Assembly: GCF_030915445.1 (NCBI RefSeq)
Contig: NZ_CP133264.1
Location: 496,001 to 560,000, forward strand
Direction: 5' to 3'
Source: Clostridium sp. OS1-26
Lineage (GTDB): Bacteria; Bacillota; Clostridia; Clostridiales; Clostridiaceae
DNA length: 64,000 nucleotides
Shown: one piece after another, positions 45,492 to 56,920 of the stretch
How positions within the stretch are numbered: the first letter of the stretch is position 1
Layout of the letters: every line of letters begins with the position of its first letter
Translations under genes and position numbers: made by a program
The notes under the pieces: generated by a model
The model's input: only the letters and a program-made list of their open reading frames with translations
What the model was told of the DNA's origin: nothing
Database searches by the model: none

Positions 45492-46526
45492 CTATTCTAT
45501 TATTATGTAATTTTCACCTTGCTGTGGTATTACTTCCCCTATAACTGCTGATGGTATTTCTAATTGTGAAAGTTCCTTCATCATTTTATTACTTTCTTCT
45601 TTTGAACAGGTTATCAAAAGCCCTCCTGATGTCTGAGGATCAAATAATACATCTTTCATCCACTCTGGAGTATCATTAAATTCAAATTTACCTTCTATAT
45701 ATCTTCTATTGTTGTAAGAACCTGCTGGCACAAGACCCATCTCTGCATATTCTTTTGCCTCTTTAATATAAGGTATTTTATCTTTATATAACCTTAATGT
45801 AACTCCTGATGCTGATGCCATTTCATATCCATGCCCCATTAATCCAAAACCAGTTACATCTGTACATGCCGAAACATCATAATTTACTATTATTTCTCCT
45901 GCATATTTATTTAATGTAGACATAACTTTTACTGCCATGTCATATGCTTCTTTAGATGCTATCTCTCCTTTTATAGCAGTATTTATTATTCCAGTACCTA
46001 ATGGTTTAGTTATAATAACATCCTCTCCAACTTTTGAACCAAAGTTTTTCAAAATTTTATCTGGATGAACCATTCCCATTACAGATAACCCATACTTTGG
46101 TTCGTCATCTTCTACTGTATGACCACCAATAACTACTGCACCTGCTTCAATTACTTTATCTGCTCCACCTCTTAATATTTCACCTAAAATATCTATGGAT
46201 AAACAATTAGGAAAACACACTATATTTAAAGCTACTGTAGGTTTACCACCCATTGCATAAACATCACTTATAGAATTTGCTGCAGCTATTTGACCAAAAG
46301 TATAAGGATCATCTACTACTGGCGTAAAGAAATCTAATGTTTGTATAACAGCCATTTCGTCATTTAACTTATAAACTGCAGCATCATCAGAAGTTTCTAT
46401 TCCAACTATCAAGTTTTTATCTTCCATCTTAGGTAATTTACCTAGTATTTTTGATAGGGTCTCCGGCCCTATTTTAGCCGCTCATCCTGATGTTTTCGTT
46501 AACTCTGTAAGCCTTTTCTCTGTCAT
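45492..46526 (-). CDS. selD: Selenide, water dikinase, a selenoprotein with an in-frame UGA at codon 15
   Basis: 344 residues when UGA is read as selenocysteine. From ATG 46526 (GGAGGTG upstream) the start is [26 protein letters not shown]. The UGA (46484-46482) is at the position of the catalytic Cys/Sec of SelD. The rest has the ATP-grasp-like AIRS fold: [26 protein letters not shown] and [12 protein letters not shown]. It makes selenophosphate from selenide and ATP. Calling the gene from the next ATG (46424) would cut off the active site. Confidence 0.93.
46454..46484 (-). promoter_or_regulatory. Bacterial SECIS element of selD
   Basis: Nine bases after the UGA, ATAGGG and CCCTAT form a 6-bp stem around a 7-base loop CCGGAGA. 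A short hairpin just 3' of the UGA with G in the loop is what bacterial SelB recognises. Confidence 0.75.
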
Positions 46527-46683
46527 ATTGACACCTCCCGTCAAAATTTTTCAAGTTTTACTTTATTATATAATACTTTACTTATTTTTTAAACAATTTA
46601 CCCATATTGTTTTATTAGAAATGTAATTACATATACAAAAGTAAGGAGTTCAAAGAATTGCTTACTAAATTCCATTTTAGATA

Positions 46684-47283
46684 TTACCTAACGTCAATTT
46701 TGTCTTTTATTTTATCCAGCGTTTTTTCTCCCATTCTGTCGATTTTCTTTAAATCTTCAACGGTTGAAAAATTACCATTTTTCTCTCTATAATCAATAAT
46801 TTTTTGAGCTGTAACATCTCCTATGCCTGGAATGGTTTTTAACTGCTCCTTTGAAGCAGAATTTATATTTATTTTACCGCCTTGTACCGAACTAGTCACT
46901 GCTGATGATTGCACAGAATTACTAACGGCATTAGCTTGACCTTCAACTTTTTTATCTACATATATGTAATCCTCATCTCTTAATTTTTTTGCTAAATTTA
47001 GTTTAAACTTATCTGCACTGTCAGTAAATCCTCCTGACATTTTTACTAACTCCTCTATTCTGCTATCATTTTTTATTTTATAAACTCCAGGATTCTCTAC
47101 TTCTCCATTTATATATACTGTTATTTCTTTATTATCTTTACTTTCTACAGATGTTGCTTCATTAAATACTTCTTTACTATTAAATTCTTTAGCTGGTTTT
47201 GATATATAATATCCAACACCTAAGAATATAACGAATATAATCAGTATAATAATTGAACCAATAATTTTTTTCTTATTTCGCAT
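46684..47283 (-). CDS. comEA: ComEA-like helix-hairpin-helix DNA-binding membrane protein
   Basis: 199 residues. One N-terminal membrane anchor (about 7-28), an SLBB domain (ITVYINGEVENPGVYKIKND), a Ser/Val-rich linker, and a C-terminal tandem HhH domain (ININSASKEQLKTIPGIGDV). This is the ComEA layout: an outer-face receptor that captures DNA for uptake through ComEC. comEC is far away in the window (1528), so both parts of the uptake channel are present but unlinked. Confidence 0.88.
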   Translation of the reverse strand: MRNKKKIIGSIIILIIFVIFLGVGYYISKPAKEFNSKEVFNEATSVESKDNKEITVYINGEVENPGVYKIKNDSRIEELVKMSGGFTDSADKFKLNLAKKLRDEDYIYVDKKVEGQANAVSNSVQSSAVTSSVQGGKININSASKEQLKTIPGIGDVTAQKIIDYREKNGNFSTVEDLKKIDRMGEKTLDKIKDKIDVR

Positions 47284-47407
47284 TTTGCCCTCCTACATGT
47301 GATATTTTTCATATATATTTAGATTATTGACAGGTTTATAAAAATTCTGTCGCACAAGCTGTCTTTTTTTGATATAATTATGATTAACAATGTTTTAGGA
47401 GGCTAAA

Positions 47408-48634
47408 ATGCGAAAATTAATAACCTTTATAATATCGTTTATACTTATTTTTTCAAATATTAACTATATAACCTTTGCTAAAGATAATCCACCGGCTGTA
47501 TCTGCAGATGGTGTTGTTTTAATGGATGCTCAAAGCGGTGAAGTACTGTATGCAAAAAATGCGTATGGAGCTTATCCTCCTGCGTCTACAACCAAACTAA
47601 TGACTGCACTTTTGACTTTAGAAAAAACTAAACTAGATGATGTAGTTAAGGTTGGTAAAAATCCTCCATTGGCTGATGGAAGTAAAATATATTTATTTGA
47701 AGGTGAAGAATTAAAGGTTCAGGATTTATTATATGGTTTGCTCCTTGTTTCTGGTAATGATTGTGCAGAAGCCCTTGCTGAACATATAAGCGGGTCTACT
47801 GATAAATTCGCAGAAGAAATGAATAAAAGAGCTTTAGAACTAGGATGTAAAAATACTAACTTTGTTAACCCTAGTGGTTTATATAATGATAAACATAAAA
47901 CTTCTGCTATGGATTTAGCTCTTATAATGAGAGAGCTGTCAAAGCATCCAGAGTACACCAAAATTGCTACTACAAGTTTTTATAAAATACCAACCACTAA
48001 TAAGAGTTCATCGGAGCGTCCTCTATGGAATGAAAATAAGTTAATACAAAAATCTTCTAACCTTTATTATGAAGGTTGCCAAGGTGGTAAAACAGGATAT
48101 ACTGTTCAATCTCAACATTCTTATGTATCCTGTGCAACAAGAAATGGTCAAACCCTTATAGTAGCTTTAATTCATGATAAGGAAAAGACATTTTTCCCAG
48201 ATGCCGCCGCTTTATTTAATTATGGGTTCAATAATTTTGAGCTTGTTCGTTTATTTTCTAAAGGAGACTTAGTAACAACTTATACTAAAGATGGCACTAA
48301 TATACCTTTGCTTGCTTCCACTGACTTTTATTATGTTAAGGAGAAGGGTAGCAATCCTAATACTAAATTTGATGTAAATAATAAAAACTTATCTGATAAA
48401 AATTTCAAACAAGGTGATATAGTTAGTGAAGCAACTATCACCTTAGATAATAAAAATATTGGTACTTTAAAACTATCAAGTGGAAATAATCATCAATTAA
48501 AACAAGTATTTCAATCTAAATTACTTGAAGGTAACTTTTTAAAACTTCAATATATAATACCTGCTATAATTGTAATCTTTGCAGTGCTTATATTAATCTT
48601 AAAAAAACTTAAATTAATTGGTAAAAATTTATAA
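47408..48634 (+). CDS. D-alanyl-D-alanine carboxypeptidase (DacF-type, penicillin-binding protein 5 family)
   Basis: 408 residues with an N-terminal signal peptide (LITFIISFILIFSNINYITFA). Active-site motifs: SxxK in PPASTTKLMTALL, SGN in LLVSGNDCAEAL and KTG in GGKTGYTVQSQHSY. A PBP5-type C-terminal beta domain precedes a C-terminal membrane helix (IIPAIIVIFAVLILIL). It trims peptidoglycan pentapeptides, in clostridia often during sporulation. Divergent from comEA; a strong terminator follows. Confidence 0.9.
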   Translation: MRKLITFIISFILIFSNINYITFAKDNPPAVSADGVVLMDAQSGEVLYAKNAYGAYPPASTTKLMTALLTLEKTKLDDVVKVGKNPPLADGSKIYLFEGEELKVQDLLYGLLLVSGNDCAEALAEHISGSTDKFAEEMNKRALELGCKNTNFVNPSGLYNDKHKTSAMDLALIMRELSKHPEYTKIATTSFYKIPTTNKSSSERPLWNENKLIQKSSNLYYEGCQGGKTGYTVQSQHSYVSCATRNGQTLIVALIHDKEKTFFPDAAALFNYGFNNFELVRLFSKGDLVTTYTKDGTNIPLLASTDFYYVKEKGSNPNTKFDVNNKNLSDKNFKQGDIVSEATITLDNKNIGTLKLSSGNNHQLKQVFQSKLLEGNFLKLQYIIPAIIVIFAVLILILKKLKLIGKNL

Positions 48635-48640
48635 AATAAG

Positions 48641-48685
48641 GAGCTGATGATTTTAGCCTTTTGCTTATCATCAGCTCTTAATTTT
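48641..48685 (+). terminator. Terminator between dacF-type gene and rluD (bidirectional)
   Basis: GAGCTGATGAT and ATCATCAGCTC arms with flanking T tracts. It overlaps the last codons of the convergent rluD-type gene. Confidence 0.85.
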
Positions 48686-49573
48686 ATCTAATAGTTCTTT
48701 CATATCTTCTGGTATATCTGTCTCTAAACTTAAGATATCTCCAGTTCTTGGATGTGGAAATTTTAATTTATAGGCATGAAGGGCCTGTCTTTCTATATAA
48801 TCACTATCATCCTCAGTTCCATATAAACTGTCTCCATATAACGGATGTCCAAGATGAGTTAAATGTACTCTTATTTGGTGTGTTCGGCCTGTTTCTAAAG
48901 TAAGCTCTACCAAATCACCTTTATTAAAGCTTTCTACTACTTTAAAATGCGTTACACTTTCCTGGCCTCTCTCATCTACAATTCTTTTTATAGTATCTCC
49001 GCCAGTTCTATATATAGGAAGATTAATAGTTCCCTGTTTTTCTTTCATATTACCATGCACAATTGCTAAATAACTCTTTTCAAAATTCTCATTGCTCATG
49101 TCTCGTGCCAGGGCCATATGCGAGAATTGATTCTTAGCTATCATAATTAATCCTGATGTATCCATATCAAGTCTGCTCACTAGTCTCACAATACAGTTCT
49201 CGCCTTTTTCTTTAAAGTAGTATAATAGGCCATTAGCTAATGTTCCATTAGGATAACTCTTTGTAGGATGAACTACTATTCCTGGTCGTTTATTTACTAC
49301 AATGATATCAATGTCCTCGTAAACCACTTCAATATCCATTTTTTCTGGATCTATATTTTGACCTTCTTCTTTAGCTACATTAAACCCTATCTCATCATTA
49401 TGCTTAACTACATAGTTTAACTTAGTTATTTTCTCATTTACAGTTATCCTTCCTTCTATAGCTGCACCTTTTATAAGTCTGCTAGATAACTTTTGTTTAG
49501 ATTTTAAGTACTCTCTAAGTTTTAATCCTTCATCTTCAGCTGCAACCTTAAATATAAGCTTATTTTCCTTCAT
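48671..49573 (-). CDS. RluA/RluD family 23S rRNA pseudouridine synthase
   Basis: 300 residues. N-terminal S4 RNA-binding domain (GLKLREYLKSKQKLSSRLI), then the catalytic domain with the RLDMDTSGLIMIAKN signature carrying the nucleophilic Asp, and the C-terminal GRTHQIRVHLTHLGHPLYGD. It isomerises uridines in 23S rRNA or tRNA; exact target cannot be told. Monocistronic, convergent with the carboxypeptidase gene. Confidence 0.9.
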   Translation of the reverse strand: MKENKLIFKVAAEDEGLKLREYLKSKQKLSSRLIKGAAIEGRITVNEKITKLNYVVKHNDEIGFNVAKEEGQNIDPEKMDIEVVYEDIDIIVVNKRPGIVVHPTKSYPNGTLANGLLYYFKEKGENCIVRLVSRLDMDTSGLIMIAKNQFSHMALARDMSNENFEKSYLAIVHGNMKEKQGTINLPIYRTGGDTIKRIVDERGQESVTHFKVVESFNKGDLVELTLETGRTHQIRVHLTHLGHPLYGDSLYGTEDDSDYIERQALHAYKLKFPHPRTGDILSLETDIPEDMKELLDKIKS

Positions 49574-49724
49574 GTTATTTCCTCACAATTAAGGCACATC
49601 AAATTAAATAACGAGACAAAACATACTTTCGTATTGACTTGCTATTTATTTGAACGTGACTAATATTAAACCTAAAATTATTTTTAATATATACAGGATT
49701 TCAAGGCTTTGAATCCTATATAAA

Positions 49725-49749
49725 AGAGTGAACTTTAAAAGTTCACTCT
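49725..49749 (-). terminator. Terminator of ridA
   Basis: AGAGTGAACTT and AAGTTCACTCT arms, with TTTTATA following on the minus strand, 16 bases past the ridA stop. Confidence 0.85.
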
Positions 49750-49764
49750 CATATGTAAGTTAGA

Positions 49765-50145
49765 TTACTCAGCTAATGCAATTACTTCTATTTCAACTAA
49801 AGCATCCTTTGGAAGTACTACTTGAACGCATGATCTTGCAGGCATATCTTTTTGGAAATACTTTGCGTAAATTTCGTTAACAGCAGCAAAATCACTCATA
49901 TTCTTTACGAATACAGTTGTTTTAATAACTTTGTCTAATGATGTTCCAGCTGCTTCAAGAATAGCTTTTACGTTTTCTAATGATCTTTCAGTAGCTTTTT
50001 GTACATCTCCACCAACTAATTCTCCAGTTGCTGGATCTAGTGGGATTTGTCCTGATGTAAATACTAAGTTCCCAACTTTAACAGCTTGTGAATAAGGTCC
50101 TACTGCTCCTGGAGCATTTGTTGTGCTTATTATTTTCTTTTCCAT
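49765..50145 (-). CDS. ridA: RidA family enamine/imine deaminase
   Basis: 126 residues, full length. GPYSQAVKVGNLVFTSGQIP and the C-terminal PARSCVQVVLPKDALVEIE are the family signature, including the catalytic Arg. It hydrolyses reactive 2-aminoacrylate released by PLP enzymes. AGGAGG precedes the ATG. Single gene with own terminator. Confidence 0.93.
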   Translation of the reverse strand: MEKKIISTTNAPGAVGPYSQAVKVGNLVFTSGQIPLDPATGELVGGDVQKATERSLENVKAILEAAGTSLDKVIKTTVFVKNMSDFAAVNEIYAKYFQKDMPARSCVQVVLPKDALVEIEVIALAE

Positions 50146-50269
50146 AATTATAAATCCTCCTAATATTTTAATAACATAAGTAAATTAATACTTATTTTCT
50201 CTTTATTATAAATTTCTTCAAACACTACTATTATATCAAAATCTTCGGTTTTGTATATAAATTTTTTAA

Positions 50270-50836
50270 TTATTTTATAAAAAGTACATAATTTCTAGCT
50301 TCTATAGTATCAAAATGCAAAAGTTGCCCTCTATCAATGACAAATTTTATAGTATTATCAAAAGACTTCAGCAGTGATTTATCTATATCTTTAAAGGCTA
50401 TATTTCTCAATTCTTCAACTCCTGGAAAGTTTCTCAATGGTTCTATATAATCAGCTATATATATTATTTTATCAAGCATACTCATATTCTTTCTTCCAGT
50501 AGTATGATAAGAAATAGCATTAAGTATTTCTTCATCACTTATACCCATAATTTCATTAGCTATCACAGCTCCAACTGCTCCATGAATTAGCTGAGGACTT
50601 TCTTGACACACTTCATCTATTCTTATTTTATGATTTGATGCTATATTCAATAGTTGATCATCATTCATATTTTTAGCACAATCATGTGTTAATCCAGCTA
50701 TTCTTGCCTTTTCAATATCTACATTATAAATTTCAGCTAGTTTAACAGCTGTATCTCTTACGCTTAAACTATGTTCATATCTTTTATATTTAAGATTTTG
50801 TTTTAAATAATCTTGGATTCTATCCTCACTCCACAT
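50270..50836 (-). CDS. yqeK: HD-domain phosphohydrolase YqeK (Ap4A hydrolase)
   Basis: 188 residues. HD motif: RYEHSLSVRDTAVKLAEIY, then GLTHDCAKNM and QLIHGAVGAVIA, the iron-binding pattern of symmetrical diadenosine tetraphosphatases. Adjacent to nadD in the same direction, as in most Firmicutes. Confidence 0.9.
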   Translation of the reverse strand: MWSEDRIQDYLKQNLKYKRYEHSLSVRDTAVKLAEIYNVDIEKARIAGLTHDCAKNMNDDQLLNIASNHKIRIDEVCQESPQLIHGAVGAVIANEIMGISDEEILNAISYHTTGRKNMSMLDKIIYIADYIEPLRNFPGVEELRNIAFKDIDKSLLKSFDNTIKFVIDRGQLLHFDTIEARNYVLFIK

Positions 50837-50882
50837 CCCTAAATCACTCCAAAATAATTAATTGCAAATAATATAACTTCTC

Positions 50883-51491
50883 TTATATATGAAAATAAAG
50901 ATTTAATTGTTTAATAGTATTATAAACGCTTTCTGGTAAAAGATAACTTACATTCTTTTCTTTCATTACAGCATTTCTTATATTAGTTGATGAAATATCT
51001 AAAAGAGGTACATCTAAGAATATTATCTCATTAGAGTATTTTTTTTCAACCTTATTTTTTTGTTCTTGTATATTTTCCATACTGTACCCCGGCCTGTTAA
51101 ATACTATAAATTTACAAAGTCTAAAAATCTCTTCAGAGTTCATCCAATTATCAATATCCATTAGACAATCCACACCGGTAAGAAAATGCCATACTGTGTC
51201 TGGCTCAATATTATTAAAATATTTTAGTGTCTCATAAGTATAACTCAGATTAGATTTCTTTATTTCATAGTCACTTATATCAAATCGTTCTTCCCCTCTT
51301 GTCGCCATTTTTACCATTTCATATCTTAAAAATCCATCAGTTATGTTTTTTCCAAGTTTATGTGGAGGATTACCCGAGGGCATAAATATTATTTTATCTA
51401 ATCCAAGCTTATACAATGCTTCGTAAGCTATATAAAGGTGTCCATTATGAATAGGATCAAAGGTTCCGCCAAAAATAGCTTTCTTAATCAT
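50883..51491 (-). CDS. nadD: Nicotinate-nucleotide adenylyltransferase
   Basis: 202 residues. The nucleotidyltransferase signature [19 protein letters not shown] (with HxGH) is at the N-terminus, and ISSTNIRNA near the C-terminus closes the ATP site. It makes deamido-NAD in NAD synthesis. Between yhbY (15 bases) and yqeK. Confidence 0.95.
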   Translation of the reverse strand: MIKKAIFGGTFDPIHNGHLYIAYEALYKLGLDKIIFMPSGNPPHKLGKNITDGFLRYEMVKMATRGEERFDISDYEIKKSNLSYTYETLKYFNNIEPDTVWHFLTGVDCLMDIDNWMNSEEIFRLCKFIVFNRPGYSMENIQEQKNKVEKKYSNEIIFLDVPLLDISSTNIRNAVMKEKNVSYLLPESVYNTIKQLNLYFHI

Positions 51492-51506
51492 ATATTCGCT
51501 CCTGCT

Positions 51507-51797
51507 TTATGGCAACTCTATTCTTGGGTTCTTTTTGGATCTTTTATAAAGCACAATTTTATTTCCTATACTTTGAACTCCCTCACACCCTAATTCACTG
51601 CAGATTTCATCTGAAGCCTCTCTAGCACTATACTCACTATTATTTAATATAGATACTTTTATAAGTTCTCTAGCCTCTAAAGCATCATCTATTTGTTTTA
51701 AAAAATTCGCCTCTATACCATCCTTACCAACTTGAAATATAGGATTTAGCGTATTGGCTAAAGATCTTAAATAACTTCTTTGCTTGCTTGTAATCAT
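51507..51797 (-). CDS. yhbY: YhbY family RNA-binding protein (CRM domain)
   Basis: 96 residues. SKQRSYLRSLANTLNPIFQVGKDGI is the CRM-domain start, with the conserved GxxG-type loop. These proteins associate with pre-50S ribosomes. AAGGAGG precedes the ATG. First gene of the yhbY-nadD-yqeK run, downstream of obgE. Confidence 0.92.
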   Translation of the reverse strand: MITSKQRSYLRSLANTLNPIFQVGKDGIEANFLKQIDDALEARELIKVSILNNSEYSAREASDEICSELGCEGVQSIGNKIVLYKRSKKNPRIELP

Positions 51798-51875
51798 ATT
51801 TTCCTCCTTTTGTGGTCACACTGAGCAATTAAATCACTGAGTTGCCTATCCAGTTTCCTAGGCTAGGCAGCCCGT

Positions 51876-51900
51876 TAAAGTCCATTTAGGACTTTAACCT
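51876..51900 (-). terminator. Hairpin after obgE
   Basis: GTTAAAGTCC and GGACTTTAAC enclose 5 bases, just beyond the obgE stop; a second, weaker hairpin (GCCTA/TAGGC) adjoins. No T run follows, so it may be a processing or attenuation hairpin and not a full terminator. Confidence 0.5.
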
Positions 51901-51905
51901 CCAAA

Positions 51906-53524
<1,619 letters not shown>

Positions 53525-53551
53525 AAAAAGCACCCTATTTAAGGGTGCTTT
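53525..53551 (-). terminator. Terminator of the rplU-prp-rpmA operon
   Basis: AAAGCACCC and GGGTGCTTT arms with a T tract on the minus strand, 10 bases after the rpmA stop. Confidence 0.88.
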
Positions 53552-53560
53552 ATGTTAAAA

Positions 53561-53863
53561 CTATTCTGCTATTGCTTCTTCAACAACTACAGGGTATACG
53601 CTAGCTCTTTTCTTATCTTTTCCAACTCTTTCGTATTTAACTACTCCGTCGATTTTAGCGAAAAGAGTATCGTCACTACCTTTGCCTACGTTATTTCCTG
53701 GATGGATTCTTGTTCCTCTTTGTCTAACAAGTATGTTTCCAGCTAAAACGAATTGTCCATCAGCACATTTAGTACCAAGTCTTTTGGATTCACTGTCTCT
53801 ACCGTTTCTTGAGCTACCTACTCCTTTTTTATGAGCAAATAACTGAAGGTTCATAAGTAACAT
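53561..53863 (-). CDS. rpmA: 50S ribosomal protein L27 with N-terminal propeptide
   Basis: 100 residues. The N-terminus [18 protein letters not shown] carries the Firmicutes extension ending LQLF, which in Staphylococcus aureus is removed by the Prp protease so that AHKKG becomes the mature N-terminus near the peptidyl transferase centre. Basic core [20 protein letters not shown] is typical. Prp is encoded 3 bases upstream. Confidence 0.95.
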   Translation of the reverse strand: MLLMNLQLFAHKKGVGSSRNGRDSESKRLGTKCADGQFVLAGNILVRQRGTRIHPGNNVGKGSDDTLFAKIDGVVKYERVGKDKKRASVYPVVVEEAIAE

Positions 53864-53866
53864 GTA

Positions 53867-54193
53867 CTACACCTCCTCTACTTTAACTTTTATATATTCA
53901 TCGTAACTTAATTCTACACTTTTCAAACCAAGTAACATAGTTTCCATAAGTACTTGACACTCTTTTATCTCATCAATAGATAAGTCTTCTAATGAAAAGC
54001 TTAAAAAGCCATCATCTATAGAGTAATCAATCTTTAACTTTAAAACCTCAACTATTCCTATTAAGATAGTTTGAGATATGCTAGAAACAGCGCAGCATAC
54101 TAAATCGTACCCTTCATCTACTGATTCTGCATGACCTTTTAAAGCAACTGAAACCAAATTACAGGATTTTTTCTTAAAGTCTACAGTAACCAT
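53867..54193 (-). CDS. prp: Ribosomal-processing cysteine protease Prp
   Basis: 108 residues, YsxB family. The catalytic His and Cys are in LKGHAESVDEGYDLVCCAVS (His about residue 20, Cys about 32-33). It trims the L27 N-terminus. Sits between rplU and rpmA, the standard Firmicutes arrangement. Confidence 0.93.
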   Translation of the reverse strand: MVTVDFKKKSCNLVSVALKGHAESVDEGYDLVCCAVSSISQTILIGIVEVLKLKIDYSIDDGFLSFSLEDLSIDEIKECQVLMETMLLGLKSVELSYDEYIKVKVEEV

Positions 54194-54195
54194 AA

Positions 54196-54513
54196 TTAAG
54201 CATTAATTGCTTCTATTTGAAGTTTTGTATATGGTTGTCTGTGACCTTGTCTCTTTCTGTAGTCTTTCTTTCTCTTATACTTGAAAACAAGTATTTTCTT
54301 GCCTTTTCCTTGAGCTAAAACCTTAGCAGTAACTTTAGCTCCTTCAACTACAGGTTTTCCAACAACTAACTCTCCGCTTTCCTTGCTTACTACAAGAACA
54401 TTGTCAAGCTCAACTGTTGTATCAACTTCAGCGTTTAACTTTTCAACGTATATAACGTCTCCTTGTGCAACTCTGTATTGCTTTCCTCCAGTAACTACAA
54501 CTGCGTACATCAA
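54196..54513 (-). CDS. rplU: 50S ribosomal protein L21
   Basis: 105 residues. [21 protein letters not shown] at the N-terminus and [21 protein letters not shown] at the C-terminus are diagnostic. Ends two bases before prp. Preceded by a conserved leader. Confidence 0.96.
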   Translation of the reverse strand: MMYAVVVTGGKQYRVAQGDVIYVEKLNAEVDTTVELDNVLVVSKESGELVVGKPVVEGAKVTAKVLAQGKGKKILVFKYKRKKDYRKRQGHRQPYTKLQIEAINA

Positions 54514-54515
54514 AA

Positions 54516-54640
54516 CACCTCCTCAATCCAGTCTCGCCAATTAAGGTACATAAACATATGCCTGCTTATGATTTACATAACCTTCTCTGTGCGGTCTACA
54601 AATGCCATTCTAACACATATGTAATGGCTTGTAAAGTTTT
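54516..54640 (-). ncRNA. L21 leader (ribosomal protein autoregulatory RNA)
   Basis: About 125 bases upstream of rplU have the expected position and the segment ACCGCACAGAGAAGG, which I recall from the Firmicutes L21 leader, plus paired flanks (CATTACATATGTG / CATATG). Family assignment is from memory. Confidence 0.55.
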
Positions 54641-54641
54641 T

Positions 54642-56090
54642 TTAGCCATAAACTTTAAAAATCTGCAGGTTTTCTATTTGATTCATAAATATTAGTGGTT
54701 CAACTTTAAAATGTTCTCCTTTAATATAATTAATGTATACTTTTTTATCTAAAGCACTTATATTTTTAATAAAACTTAATATATCTCCTTCTATATCCTT
54801 TTTATAGTTTTCATCTAACTCAATATATAAATCTTTTATTTCTCTTTGTTCATCAATTCTAAAAATTTCATTTTTTATGAGCATACACATGTAAGATAAC
54901 TTTATTCTTTTACCCTTTCCACTGCATATACCACAATCTTCTTCTATGTATTCATATATGGATTTTCCTGATCTTCTTCTTGCAATCTGAACTAAATTTA
55001 GTTCAGTAAAAGGATATATTATGGTTTTATTCTTATCCCCAAGAAATCCTTCTTTTAATAAATTCAATATCTTTTGTTTGTTATTTTCATCATCCATATC
55101 TATGAAATCTACAACTATAATACCACTTAAATTTCTAAGTCTTATTTGTCTTGCAACCTCTTGTGCTGCTTGGTAGTTAGTAACATATGTTGTCTTCTGT
55201 ATTGAACTGCCCTTAACGTTCTTACCAGAGTTAACATCTATAACATACATTGCTTCCGTTTTATCAATAATTATGTATCCGCCACATTGAAGCATAGTTT
55301 TGTTATTTCTTAAACTCAATATCTCCCTTTCGATACCATAGTAAGCAAATAAGGTTCTACTTTCTTTATGAAGTTTTATATTAATTTTTGCATCAATTAT
55401 ACTACGTGAAAATTTACTTATATAATTATAATCCGCTTCATTGTCAACATATATCTTTAAATTAGTTCCACTTAGCTTATCTCTTAATACTCTTCCTAGA
55501 ATGCCACCATCATCAAATAATAGACCAACACCAGTAGAATATTTGGCCTTATTGCGCATATTTGAATATAAATCATAAAGCCTATTTATTTCTTCGTTTA
55601 TTACATCTATTGAAGCATCTACTCCATTAGTTCTTATTTTCACACCTATATCTGTAGGCTTTTTTAAGTTTTGGGCAATATAATTTTTTATATCATTATC
55701 AGTTATTTTTTTTGAAAAACTTACATCTTTATTAATAGTTTCTAAAACACAATATGTCCCTGGCAAGCTTAATATATTACTAACTTTAGCCCCTTTACTC
55801 CCCAAATCCTCCTTGATTACCTGCACTAATATTTCTTCGCCTTTTTTTAATTTTGTATTTTTGAACTTTTCGTCTAAATACATATATACATTTTTTTTAT
55901 GGCCTATATCTATAAAAGCGCATTTTATAGCAGGTACAATATTCTTAACTATACCTTTATAAATCTCTCCAGGATAAGGTTCTCCAGTTTCTTCTTCAAT
56001 TAAGCACTCCTTTAATTCGTCCTTTTCTTTTATTGCAATTCTTAAAAGTTCCTTTTGTCTTTCTATAAATATTTCTTTCAACATACCCAC
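54642..56090 (-). CDS. rng: Ribonuclease E/G family endoribonuclease
   Basis: 482 residues. N-terminal S1-like domain (GEIYKGIVKNIVPAIKCAFI), catalytic DNase-like domain with MYVIDVNSGKN and GIIVVDFIDMDDENN (the metal-binding Asp pair), and the zinc link CGICSGKGKR. It matures rRNA and tRNA ends. Ends just upstream of the L21 leader, in the conserved order TIGR03960-TIGR03936-rng-rplU. Confidence 0.93.
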   Translation of the reverse strand: MGMLKEIFIERQKELLRIAIKEKDELKECLIEEETGEPYPGEIYKGIVKNIVPAIKCAFIDIGHKKNVYMYLDEKFKNTKLKKGEEILVQVIKEDLGSKGAKVSNILSLPGTYCVLETINKDVSFSKKITDNDIKNYIAQNLKKPTDIGVKIRTNGVDASIDVINEEINRLYDLYSNMRNKAKYSTGVGLLFDDGGILGRVLRDKLSGTNLKIYVDNEADYNYISKFSRSIIDAKINIKLHKESRTLFAYYGIEREILSLRNNKTMLQCGGYIIIDKTEAMYVIDVNSGKNVKGSSIQKTTYVTNYQAAQEVARQIRLRNLSGIIVVDFIDMDDENNKQKILNLLKEGFLGDKNKTIIYPFTELNLVQIARRRSGKSIYEYIEEDCGICSGKGKRIKLSYMCMLIKNEIFRIDEQREIKDLYIELDENYKKDIEGDILSFIKNISALDKKVYINYIKGEHFKVEPLIFMNQIENLQIFKVYG

Positions 56091-56206
56091 CTTCTTTTCT
56101 GTAAAACAAAGCTTATAATTTAACCAAAGCTAAACTATAAGCCAAAATTTGGACTAGAAATTCTATATAAGGAAAATAACTAGAAAGTTAACTTTCGACC
56201 TTTGAA

Positions 56207-56920
56207 CTATAGTATTTTTGCATATTTGTATAGCGGAACTAATTTCCTTTTCACCAATGCATACATTTCTTCTCTTTTTATATCCACAAACGCATCAACC
56301 TTTGCTTCTCTGGTATTTTCTTGAATGAATTTCGCTAAAAGCTCTGATGATAAATTCTCTCTACTTCCGCAAGAAACAGTTGTGTGTATAATTAAAATAT
56401 TATCAACTATTTCATACTTAATTTCTTTAATCATCGATTTTATATTAACTTTACTTTCTCCACTTTTACTTTTCTTTATAGTTTCCCATTGTTGAGCATT
56501 TAGCAACTTTTCCATATCTTGATTCAAAAATTCTACACTATTATATTTTACCTTTATAGTGTACTTTGCTGCATCTATTGCCGCCATGGACTTAAAAACT
56601 TTTTTATTTTGCTCTTCTTTTATTTTTACAGCTTCAAATACTTTTATACCCATAGGTGCACTTAAGTTTAATTTTTCCACTATTGTACTTTCATCTAACT
56701 CTTCATCAAATGCAGCATCAAGGTAGTCTCCTGAGGAATAAACTCCTACTGCCAACGGTTGTGCTAGTGACATATTTATATGAGGATTAAATCCCTTGGA
56801 ATATTGAACTGGAAGTCCTGATCTTTTCATCATTCTTTGTATCGTTCTCATTAAATCCAAATGAGCTACAAATTTTATACTATCTTCTTTACTGAATTTT
56901 ATTAAATATCGCACCCTCAA
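56207..56920 (-). CDS. TIGR03936 family protein (DUF2344)
   Basis: 237 residues. RYLIKFSKEDSIKFVAHLDL and GFNPHINMSLAQPLAVGVYS are the family landmarks; some homologues are fused to the radical SAM partner. Function not established, probably a tRNA- or rRNA-related accessory. Its first 32 bases overlap the end of the radical SAM gene. Confidence 0.9.
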   Translation of the reverse strand: MRVRYLIKFSKEDSIKFVAHLDLMRTIQRMMKRSGLPVQYSKGFNPHINMSLAQPLAVGVYSSGDYLDAAFDEELDESTIVEKLNLSAPMGIKVFEAVKIKEEQNKKVFKSMAAIDAAKYTIKVKYNSVEFLNQDMEKLLNAQQWETIKKSKSGESKVNIKSMIKEIKYEIVDNILIIHTTVSCGSRENLSSELLAKFIQENTREAKVDAFVDIKREEMYALVKRKLVPLYKYAKIL

